A stretch of 26,776 bases of DNA from a virus. Positions 1 through 7,100 of this stretch are shown piece by piece. Every line of letters begins with the position of its first letter. Position 1 is the first letter of the stretch. The position numbers and the translations under genes are program-made. Below the pieces are notes generated by a model. The model did not search any database. It worked only from the letters and a program-made list of their open reading frames with translations, and was not told where the DNA came from. The DNA is taken from positions 1 through 26,776 of IMG/VR virus record IMGVR_UViG_3300032323_000316; one strand, given 5' to 3'.

Positions 1-1
1 A

Positions 2-217
2 ATGACAACACCAGAGCAACTGATGACACAGGAAGAGCTTGCGTTCCGCTGGAAGATCAGCGAGGCCACACTGGAGCGCGACAGGTCACTTAAGCAGGGC
101 TGTCGATACCTCAAGCTGGGCGGCCTGATCCGTTACCGCATTCAGGATGTGTTGGATTATGAAGAAGCCTGCACGCATGAGCCGAAAGCCAAACTCAGGA
201 TTAAGAACAATGGATAA
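2..217 (+). CDS. Small HTH (excisionase/MerR-type) DNA-binding protein
   Basis: This 71-residue protein has the layout of an HTH_17/excisionase-type helix-turn-helix. Residues about 8-26 (MTQEELAFRWKISEATLER) form the HTH, followed by a short wing-like strand (YLKLGGLIRYR) and a closing helix (IQDVLDYEEA). Such proteins bind DNA as small phage regulators or recombination directionality factors. With no integrase in view a regulatory role is more likely, but this is inference. The ATG at base 2 could be internal to a longer gene because upstream sequence is missing; a second ATG lies at base 23. The stop overlaps the next gene by 8 nt, so it is part of a coupled chain of small genes running to 1851. 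Confidence 0.75.
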   Translation: MTTPEQLMTQEELAFRWKISEATLERDRSLKQGCRYLKLGGLIRYRIQDVLDYEEACTHEPKAKLRIKNNG

Positions 218-446
218 GACGATAGACATGGCCCGTGAGGCTGGATGGAAAGACCTACGTGACTATGACTCAGAAATGCGGCATGACTTTTTCATGGGCA
301 ATACAGACTCCCTCAAAGCCTTTGAAGCCCTTGTTCGTGCTGATGAGCGTGAGGCGTGTGCAAAGGTGTGTTCGGAATGGTCTGATTACACCAAAGGCAT
401 TGCCCCAACATTGGCTGAACGCATCCGAGCAAGGGGGAACACATGA
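210..446 (+). CDS. Conserved small phage protein, function unknown
   Basis: A 78-residue protein starting at the ATG at 210, chosen because AGGA at 197-200 sits 9 nt upstream and because the longer upstream reading would overlap the previous gene by 70 nt. It is mainly helical and contains ADEREACAKVC (about residues 43-53), a pattern I know from many small phage hypothetical proteins, followed by a short basic C-terminus. No catalytic motif is seen. It ends in an ATGA overlap with the next gene (443-446). Function is not recognised. Confidence 0.7.
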   Translation: MDKTIDMAREAGWKDLRDYDSEMRHDFFMGNTDSLKAFEALVRADEREACAKVCSEWSDYTKGIAPTLAERIRARGNT

Positions 447-643
447 CCTGTAAGCACAACTGGAACTTCATCAGCGCCGACACAGACACCTTGAAATGCC
501 AGCGCTGTGGCATAGAGACAGGACCGAAACCCTACGAAGAGAGGGTCAAGGACATACTGGAAGAGCCAAGGGCTTGGTACACGATACCTGAGTTAAACGA
601 CTGGGCTGACAAGTACGAAGCCAAACAAAAGGAGAGGTCATGA
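443..643 (+). CDS. Small zinc-ribbon-like protein
   Basis: A 66-residue protein with Cys3-x-His5 and Cys19-x2-Cys22, enough for a single compact zinc-binding knuckle. The remainder is an acidic and aromatic helix (PRAWYTIPELNDWADKY). A strong AGGGGG purine run (about 432-437) precedes the start, which overlaps the previous stop as ATGA; its own stop overlaps the next ATG by 4 nt. Zinc binding is inferred from Cys/His spacing only. The partner could be DNA or protein. Confidence 0.7.
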   Translation: MTCKHNWNFISADTDTLKCQRCGIETGPKPYEERVKDILEEPRAWYTIPELNDWADKYEAKQKERS

Positions 644-840
644 ACGACCAAAAACAATATGAGCTTGCTTGCCAGATCGTTCAAGATGCCGGAAAGCCCG
701 GGCTGTCAATGTTGATGCGTGGACTCAATGTTGGCTTCAACACTGCGGCCAGATTGATGGATCAAATGGAGCAGGCCGGAATCATCTCAAAAATGCAGCC
801 AAGCGGAGAACGGCATTTAATCAAGAAGGAGAAGCCATGA
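640..840 (+). CDS. Stand-alone FtsK gamma-domain-like winged-helix protein
   Basis: The whole 66-residue protein resembles the C-terminal gamma domain of bacterial FtsK/SpoIIIE translocases (Ftsk_gamma family), which reads oriented KOPS sites and touches XerD. The order matches: YELACQIVQDAG (helix 1), LSMLMRGLNVGFNTAARLMD (helices 2 and 3, residues 22-41), QMEQAGIISKMQPSGERHLI (wing). In host proteins the recognition helix reads GYNRAARIIEQMEAQGIV; here G32-F-N34-T-A-A-R38-L-M-D41-Q-M-E44-x-x-G-I-I. Asn34 and Arg38 are kept and Asp41 stands where host proteins have Glu. No translocase motor is attached and none is encoded in the window. It is coupled by ATGA at both ends. Family assignment is strong; the role in the phage is unknown. 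Confidence 0.85.
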   Translation: MNDQKQYELACQIVQDAGKPGLSMLMRGLNVGFNTAARLMDQMEQAGIISKMQPSGERHLIKKEKP

Positions 841-1016
841 GCGAGACCACCATGAGCGAGTACATCAAGGGCTTCAACGCTGGCGTAGACTGCGTTTTGA
901 CCGAAATTGAGCGACTTGAGAAAACAGGGCCTATAAGCCTCGAACAGCTTCTCAAGCACCTAGACCCTAGGCGAGACGAGAAAACGCCTCAAAAGCCCGA
1001 GAAAGTGCCTTCATGA
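837..1016 (+). CDS. Small hypothetical protein
   Basis: A 59-residue protein starting at the ATG at 837, which overlaps the preceding stop as ATGA and has an AAGGAG-type site about 6 nt upstream. An amphipathic helix (SEYIKGFNAGVDCVLTEIER) is followed by a short helix (LEQLLKHLDP) and a charged Lys/Pro/Glu tail. A longer in-frame reading from 669 exists but lies inside the FtsK-gamma-like gene and is rejected. Family not recognised. Confidence 0.6.
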   Translation: MSETTMSEYIKGFNAGVDCVLTEIERLEKTGPISLEQLLKHLDPRRDEKTPQKPEKVPS

Positions 1017-1213
1017 GCTTTGCTGAGCAGCAAATACAACTTAGCCCCAAGCAACCTTGCCATCCATTCAAGATTTGTGGCCGATGCAGCAAGAACAAAC
1101 CACCAGAGGGCGGGATAGACATGGGGGCTCGTTGGGTGTGCGCTGGATGCTGGACGCGCCAATCATCTAAGAAAAAACCACTACAAATTCGTTACAGCAA
1201 GGAATCAAAATGA
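1013..1213 (+). CDS. Small four-cysteine zinc-ribbon protein
   Basis: A 66-residue protein with Cys22-x2-Cys25 and Cys43-x2-Cys46, the classic four-Cys zinc ribbon, plus an extra Cys16-His17. The second knuckle is ARWVCAGCW. The C-terminal third is strongly basic (SSKKKPLQIRYSKESK), compatible with nucleic-acid contact. It is coupled by ATGA overlaps to both neighbours. Possible roles are a transcription-modifying peptide or a structural knuckle; the sequence does not decide between them. Confidence 0.7.
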   Translation: MSFAEQQIQLSPKQPCHPFKICGRCSKNKPPEGGIDMGARWVCAGCWTRQSSKKKPLQIRYSKESK

Positions 1214-1461
1214 GCATGGCTGTCATCAACAGCATCAGGGTGGCGCTAAGAGGAGTACCTGATGGCATGACGCTGAATGATCTGGCTGAGCTGCTTGGCC
1301 GGGATCACAACAACGTGCGAAAGGTACTGAGGAACATGCCAGACACATACATCGACAGGTGGGAGACCGCGCCAAGGGGGCAATACAAAGCCGTATGGTG
1401 CATCGTGGTTCCACCGAGTGACTGCCCAAGACCAGACGGGAGAACAGATGACGAAAAATAA
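1210..1461 (+). CDS. Small winged-helix DNA-binding protein
   Basis: An 83-residue protein. Residues about 19-41 (GMTLNDLAELLGRDHNNVRK) read as a helix-turn-helix of the type found in replication initiators and transcriptional regulators, followed by an antiparallel wing ending in YKAVWCIVV. The C-terminus is Pro/Asp-rich and probably disordered. An alternative start two codons downstream (1216) is possible. The previous stop overlaps the ATG by 4 nt. It is likely a phage regulator acting on DNA; the target is unknown. Confidence 0.65.
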   Translation: MSMAVINSIRVALRGVPDGMTLNDLAELLGRDHNNVRKVLRNMPDTYIDRWETAPRGQYKAVWCIVVPPSDCPRPDGRTDDEK

Positions 1462-1645
1462 ACTGAAAGTTATATTCACAGAGGGATGCTTCGACAGCTT
1501 TGAAGGCACGCCAGAGGAGTTGGCTGAGCTTATAGCGGAGATCCAGAAGATGGCTGATGACGGAACCATCATGGATGGGGCTATACCTCTGACCGACGAA
1601 GAAGAGCTTGAGCTGGCCATGGCCAAGAGGGAGACAAGGCAATGA
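1448..1645 (+). CDS. Small acidic helical protein
   Basis: A 65-residue protein starting at the ATG at 1448, which has GGGAG (1438-1442) 5 nt upstream; the reading could extend to 1418 but without a better site. A short beta stretch (KLKVIFTEGCFDSFEG) leads into acidic helices (TPEELAELIAEIQKMADDG and DEEELELAMAKRE). Low net charge and no motifs. It overlaps the preceding gene by 14 nt and the next by 4 nt. Function unknown. Confidence 0.65.
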   Translation: MTKNKLKVIFTEGCFDSFEGTPEELAELIAEIQKMADDGTIMDGAIPLTDEEELELAMAKRETRQ

Positions 1646-1851
1646 CTGAGCAGATCTGGGCGCCGGAATGGATAGAACAAAACCCTGAACTGGCCAACAA
1701 AGCCATCACAACGCTTCAGGAGAAGGTGCAGGAGCTTGAGAGTAAGCTGCGGTACATGATTGAAAAAGCCGCGAAACTGGAAAGCCAAAACAGAGAGTTC
1801 AAGCAAACCATCAAGAACATGGACAGGAGAATCCTCAAAGGACTCAAGTGA
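1642..1851 (+). CDS. Small coiled-coil protein
   Basis: A 69-residue protein, almost entirely a predicted coiled coil from about residue 19 to 65 (heptad-like hydrophobics in ITTLQEKVQELESKLRYMIEKA), with a basic end. It begins in an ATGA overlap and ends the chain of small coupled genes, just before the intergenic segment upstream of the terminase. It probably dimerises; its function is unknown. Confidence 0.6.
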   Translation: MTEQIWAPEWIEQNPELANKAITTLQEKVQELESKLRYMIEKAAKLESQNREFKQTIKNMDRRILKGLK

Positions 1852-1903
1852 TCATTGCGTAAAGCCAAACATCCGTTAAACTTTACGTTAAAGGAGTCCA
1901 GCA
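1852..1903 (+). promoter_or_regulatory. Intergenic segment with small repeats; candidate late promoter or operator
   Basis: One of the few gaps between genes, 52 nt. It holds CGTAAAG (1858-1864) and its inverted copy CTTTACG (1881-1887), spaced 16 nt, plus a direct repeat CGTTAAA at 1874-1880 and 1886-1892 (12-nt period). TTGCGT (1855-1860) and TAAACT (1877-1882) are spaced 16 nt but match sigma-70 boxes only partly (3/6 and 4/6). The position between the small-gene chain and the terminase fits a late-transcription control site. AAGGAG at 1891-1896 is the ribosome binding site of the next gene. Confidence 0.35.
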
Positions 1904-2461
1904 ATGGCAAAGAAACCAAAGAGTCTTTCCAGCGATGATGTCGCCGATGTGACAGGTGAGCCACAAACAGGAAAAGTCACAACAAGGGGGCGTCCATCCT
2001 CATACACAGAGCAGATGGCCAACTACATCTGTATACGCTTAGCAGAGGGCGAAAGCCTGAACAAGATGTGTAGGGATGAGAACATGCCAGATAAGGCGAC
2101 AGTGTTCCGTTGGTTAGCTTCCAACGCAGACTTCTGCGACAAATACGCTCGTGCGCGTGAGTTGCAGGCCGAGACTCAGTTCGACGAATTGATCGACATC
2201 GTTGACCAGCCGCCCGAGCTTAGCTACGTGACTGGCAAGAACGGGGAGCTGATCGAGGTCAAGTTCGACAGCTCTTACGTGGCTTGGATGAAGCTTCGGG
2301 TCGATACCCGCAAGTGGACAGCCGCACGCATGGCGCCCAAGAAGTACGGGGAGCAAAAGCAGCCAGAGCAGGCTGTTGACCCGACTGTCATTGATGTGAG
2401 CGTCCGGGACATGATGGACGTGGCCATCAAGCGCCTTGAGCTGATCCGGGTTGCTGAATGA
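1904..2461 (+). CDS. terS: Terminase small subunit
   Basis: A 185-residue protein of the Sf6-type small terminase kind. After a disordered N-terminus, residues about 28-80 (GRPSSYTEQMANYICIRLAE, MCRDENMPDKATVFRWLASN) form the helix-turn-helix DNA-recognition domain. A helical oligomerisation region (YARARELQAETQFDELIDIV) and a C-terminal tail follow. TerS rings bind the packaging site on concatemeric phage DNA and load the large subunit. The start is supported by AAGGAG at 1891-1896, 7 nt upstream. The stop overlaps the large-subunit ATG (ATGA, 2458-2461), as is usual for this gene pair. Confidence 0.92.
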   Translation: MAKKPKSLSSDDVADVTGEPQTGKVTTRGRPSSYTEQMANYICIRLAEGESLNKMCRDENMPDKATVFRWLASNADFCDKYARARELQAETQFDELIDIVDQPPELSYVTGKNGELIEVKFDSSYVAWMKLRVDTRKWTAARMAPKKYGEQKQPEQAVDPTVIDVSVRDMMDVAIKRLELIRVAE

Positions 2462-3894
2462 CGCTGGCGTTCGACCAAGATGTCTTAGACATCCTGCGGG
2501 ACAAGGACATCCTTGCCAAGCTTGGGCCGTATCACGGTGCAGCCTACGCCAGCCGAGCCAAGTGGCTGTCTGGTGCTCACAACCACCAGAAGCTCCCCCA
2601 AGGCACGTATTGGTCTATCTGGCTGATGCTGGCAGGCCGAGGGGCAGGGAAAACCCGTACTGCGGCTGAGCAGCTCTGGTGGTGGGCATGGGAGAACCCC
2701 GGCACACGCTGGCTGGTGTCTGCCCCCACGTCTATGGATGTGCGGGGTACGTGCTTCGAGGGTGAGTCAGGACTGATCGCCGTCATCCCGTCAATACTGA
2801 TCAAGGACTACAACAAGGCGCTGCACGAGATCACGCTGATCAATGGGAGCCTGATCAAGGGGATCTCAGCCAGTGAGCCTGACCGCTTCCGTGGTGGCCA
2901 GTATCACGGCGCATGGCTGGACGAGCTGGCCGCTTGGGACTACCTCGACGAAGCTTGGTACAACATCCAGTTCGCCGTCCGTCTGAAGAAGGCTGACAAC
3001 CGCACCCAGATCATTGCCACTACCACACCGCGCCCCAAAGACCTGATCGTGGAGCTGGTGGGCAGGGAAGGCGACGACGTGGCCCTGACGACCGCATCCA
3101 CGTATGTGAACATCGACAACCTCGCGCCCAGCTTCCAAAAGCAGATTTTGTCCTACGAAGGTACTAAGATTGGCCGTCAGGAGATCCACGCAGAGCTGAT
3201 AGATCCAGAAGAGTCAGGCATCGTCAAGCGAGACATGTTCAAGCTGTGGGCGCCCAACAAGCCGTTCCCCAAGTTCGAGTACATCATCCAGAGCTACGAC
3301 TGCGCCAGCTCGGAGAAGACGGTCAACGACCCGACCGCTGCCATCACGTTCGGGGTGTTCAAGCCGCTCGACGGGCCAATGTCGGCCATGGTGATCGACT
3401 GCTGGCAAGACCGCTTGCAGTATCCTGACCTGCGCCCCAAGGTGATCGACGAGTACGACGTGGTCTACGGCGAGGGCAAGGACAAGAAGCGGGTTGACCT
3501 GATCCTTGTGGAGGACAAGTCCGCAGGCATCGCCCTGATCCAAGACTTGCGCCGTGGCCACCTGCCGGTCAGGGCGTACAACCCCGGACGGGCTGACAAG
3601 ATCCAGCGGCTGAACATCGTGTCCAACATCATCGCCGCTGGCCGGGTGTGGATACCCGAGAGCAGCGTCAGGAAGGGCTACGTCAAGGACTGGGCTGAAG
3701 GGTTCGTGTCCCAGATCTGCTCGTTTCCTGACTCGACCCATGACGACTTCGTGGACGCCTGCACCCAAGGGCTGCGCTTCCTGCGGGATGCTGGCTGGCT
3801 GGACATCGACGGCGCACCACGGGAAGACTACGACATGGACGACTACGTGGACAGCGGCATGGCCCGTAAGCTGGAGAATCCGTATGCCGCCTAA
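2458..3894 (+). CDS. terL: Terminase large subunit (packaging ATPase and nuclease)
   Basis: This 478-residue protein is the DNA-packaging motor. The N-terminal ATPase has Walker A AGRGAGKT at residues 59-66, Walker B with Asp155-Glu156 in GAWLDELA, and the coupling motif IATTTPRP (186-193). The C-terminal RNase H-like nuclease shows its acidic clusters: Asp281 (IIQSYDCASSE), Glu352-Asp353 (LILVEDKSAG) and Asp429/Asp430/Asp433 (STHDDFVDA). Length and motif order fit the Terminase_6 type. It pumps DNA through the portal and cuts the concatemer. Nothing looks truncated. Its end overlaps the next small gene by 11 nt. Confidence 0.97.
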   Translation: MTLAFDQDVLDILRDKDILAKLGPYHGAAYASRAKWLSGAHNHQKLPQGTYWSIWLMLAGRGAGKTRTAAEQLWWWAWENPGTRWLVSAPTSMDVRGTCFEGESGLIAVIPSILIKDYNKALHEITLINGSLIKGISASEPDRFRGGQYHGAWLDELAAWDYLDEAWYNIQFAVRLKKADNRTQIIATTTPRPKDLIVELVGREGDDVALTTASTYVNIDNLAPSFQKQILSYEGTKIGRQEIHAELIDPEESGIVKRDMFKLWAPNKPFPKFEYIIQSYDCASSEKTVNDPTAAITFGVFKPLDGPMSAMVIDCWQDRLQYPDLRPKVIDEYDVVYGEGKDKKRVDLILVEDKSAGIALIQDLRRGHLPVRAYNPGRADKIQRLNIVSNIIAAGRVWIPESSVRKGYVKDWAEGFVSQICSFPDSTHDDFVDACTQGLRFLRDAGWLDIDGAPREDYDMDDYVDSGMARKLENPYAA

Positions 3895-4093
3895 GTACGG
3901 ATGCCACAACCGCAAGGCATACAAGCCAAAGTTCTTTGTGCAGAACGGCTGGTGGGTGGATGGCCAGACCAAAACAGCCAAGGTCGAGCAGGCTGAGTTC
4001 CGCATGGCGCCTGACTGCCAGTACACAAAGACCGACTTGGGGCGGGTTGACGAGCGGTGTAAGGGTTGCAAGCACAGGATGGACGCGCCTTGA
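3884..4093 (+). CDS. Small Cys-rich (zinc-binding-like) protein
   Basis: A 69-residue protein starting at the ATG at 3884 with GGAG (3873-3876) 7 nt upstream; the reading frame extends further up but inside terL. It has Cys7, Cys45, Cys59-x2-Cys62 and His64, a plausible single zinc site, and an aromatic patch (FFVQNGWWVDGQ) near the middle. It is very basic. Placed between the terminase and the large PcfJ/ART gene. Zinc binding is inferred from spacing; the family is not recognised. Confidence 0.65.
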   Translation: MPPKYGCHNRKAYKPKFFVQNGWWVDGQTKTAKVEQAEFRMAPDCQYTKTDLGRVDERCKGCKHRMDAP

Positions 4094-4141
4094 CCGCCAC
4101 GGTATCATCGGGGCAACAGCAACAACTCAGCGGGATAAGCC

Positions 4142-7100
4142 ATGGCTGATCGCAAACCGTCAGACGACAAAGCCGCCTTTGGCGTTTTCCCACAGATGAG
4201 GGGCAAGCGCTCCAAACAAGATCCAGAAGCCGCCAAGAATGTCCCGGTTGACCTCGCCCGAGGGTTTGTTGCTGGCGCTTTGGGTATGCCCGGTGACGTC
4301 GAGTCCTTGGTTCGCCTGCCTTACGAGCTGATCACAGGCAACGAGTCCCCAACATTCCTGCCCACGTCCGAAGACATTGAGAAGCGCCTGCCATTCAGGA
4401 GCGACACCCCCGTCAGCCGTGCTGCATCCGGGCTGGGCATCTTGAGTGGCGGCTTCTATACCGGCCCCGGCTCTGGTGCTCGGGCCATCACTGCTGTGCC
4501 CAAGGCCGTCAAGCGTGCTGGTCTGGACTTTGCCCAATCGATCAGCCCCGTGAACGTGATCAAGCCTAAGGGTGGCAACTTCCTAACGGGTAGCGTTGAG
4601 GGGGCGTTGAAGGGATTGAAGCGCAATACAGCCGCTGGAAATGATCCTGCTGAAATGCTCAATCGGATGCGTGAGCGCTATACGCCAGAAGAAATTGCAA
4701 AATTACAAGAAGGCACAATGAAGCAGCATGTGCTTGACAGCATCACAGACTTGGAAAAAGACGTGGCGCTCAACAACTGGGTCGAACGCAACTTGACCAA
4801 CTACGTCAAGAGAGATATGGCAACCCCAGAAGACCCTGTTCGCCGGTTGGCAGACCAAGGAATTGTTCATGTATCTCCTGATGAGGTTGGCATGAACCGA
4901 TACAGAGCAGGCGCTCATAGGTCAACATTTGGTGGGCAGCGGGAGGGTATATCAGAAGCAGCAAGAGCATGGGAAGATTCCGCAGATGTTGCAATTTCTC
5001 CATATACCGTTGGCGAGATAAAAAAAGCAAAAGAGACTGGTGGCCCATTGAGCGGCTTATATGAGCCTTGGATGGATAAGGCCGATGAAGCCACAGAAAT
5101 TTATAAAGCAAGCAAAGAATTGCACCCCAACTATCTTGGCTTTGATCACATCATGGACGTTCTGCGCCAAGACGTAGCTTCTGGCCGCATCCGCCCCGAC
5201 CAGCTCAACAAGGTCAGCATGGAGCAGGCAGTACGCCGCACCTACGAGTTTGACCAAGAGATGGCGAAGAAGATGCGTGAAGCCGCCATTAAGCAGCAAG
5301 AGGGCTTCCCCGTCTACAAGGAGTACCCAGAGGGCTATCGGTGGATCGAGCTTACTACGCCGAAGAACATGAAGTTGCCAGAGGGGTACTCGGTAAAGCC
5401 CGATCCAATCACAAACCGCAAGACTGGCGTTGTTGACACAAACAGCTATAGATTGGTTGACAAAGAAGGCAAGGCAGTTGGCTGGGGCAAAACCGAAGAG
5501 GAGGCAATCTCATCTGGCCTTGGTGAGCAGGTACTCAAAGACGCCCTCAAGTACGAAGGCGACACGATGGGCCACTGCGTTGGTGGCTACTGCCCTGACG
5601 TGCTGGAAGGCCGCTCCCGCATCTTCAGCCTGCGGGATGCAAAAGGTGAGCCGCATGTGACGATTGAGACATCTCCGCAGGTGGATTACGAGCAAGCCGC
5701 AAGGTTGATGGGTGTTGACGATCCAACAAAAGGCGACATTGCCAGACTCGTTGCAGAAGGCAGACTGCCAAGCACGGAGAAGATTGTCCAGATCAAAGGC
5801 AAGCAGAACGCACGACCCATCAGCAAGTACGACCCATTCACGCAGGACTTCGTGAAGAGCGGTCAGTGGTCTGAAGTGCGGGACTTGCAGAATACAGGGT
5901 TACGCCGTCGTGACACGCCTGAAGGCGTAAAGTATATGAACGACGCCGAGTATTCCGACGATCTTCTCCGAGAGCTTGGGATGCCGCCCGAAGAAGGCAT
6001 GAAGCGTGGCGGTGTTGTCGTATCCAACAATCCCGACACCATGATGCTTGAGTTGAACAACCACAAGATGGCTGGTGGTGGTCTTCTCAAGGGTTTGGCC
6101 AAAGCCGTGAAGGGCACGAAAGCGCCTCAAGACAAGGCTTTGTCACTGGCCCAGCAGCGTGCCGCATTGCCTGTCGAACAGGGTGGATTAGGACTACCGG
6201 CCAACAACACGCCTGAACAACGCGCCAAAGCGATGGGGTACATTGATTACCTTCATGGCACTCAACGAATGGATCGTTTGCTTGAAGGCAAGACGCTTAA
6301 CCCTCGGCGTGCAACCTCAGGCCCCATGCCCTACGGGACAACAACGCCAGAGTTGGCATCAAGCTATGCCACATCAAAGGCTGACACCTCGCGCAGAGCG
6401 ATGGACGAAGGCGATGTCCGTCGTTACTTTGAGGTTGCCCCTAAGGACATTGGCGTTCAAGGGTTTCGGACTCCAATTCCTGTTGAGCAGGCATGGAACT
6501 TCATGAGTCCTGAGCAAAAAGCCCGTATCAGCAATCTTGCCCCGCGAGTCGGTTACGAGGATCTTGATCAGTTCACTGGTGAATTTATTGTCCACCCAGA
6601 GGGCGTCAATGCCACGTTGAGTCCATCCCAGTGGGACTGGTTTATGAAGAATGAGGCCAGAGGAAACCCTTTGACGGCTTTGCGAAACATGTGGTACGAG
6701 TCGGGTCAGCTTGTAGATGAGCCTGAAAAACTAGGCGAGATTTATCGGTTGGCTGGCATTGAAGCGCCAATCAGCCAAACAAACGCCCCGTGGACTGAAG
6801 CTCAAGGTGTGTTGCTTGGTAAGGCTAGGATCACCAACCCAATCGACACTTCAAACACCGAACAGATTGCTGCACTCATTGAGCCTTTGAAGCAAGCCTT
6901 TGCAAAAGACCGCAGTCGCACAAAAGCAGGAGGCCCAGATCAGTGGGCCAAGGATTCTCGGTATACGCCAAAAAGCTGGGTGTCTGAACTTGAGAAGGAT
7001 ATTGCCGATAACAAGGAATCGTATGTTTGGACGAGCATCCCAGACAAAGTCACGCAAGAGCTGATCAGGTTGGGTTTCAACGGAATTATTGATCGTTCTG

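Noticed and set aside
3214-4071. Minus-strand ORF of 285 residues
   Set aside because: Antisense to the terL nuclease domain and the next small gene, both supported by motifs; no family pattern.
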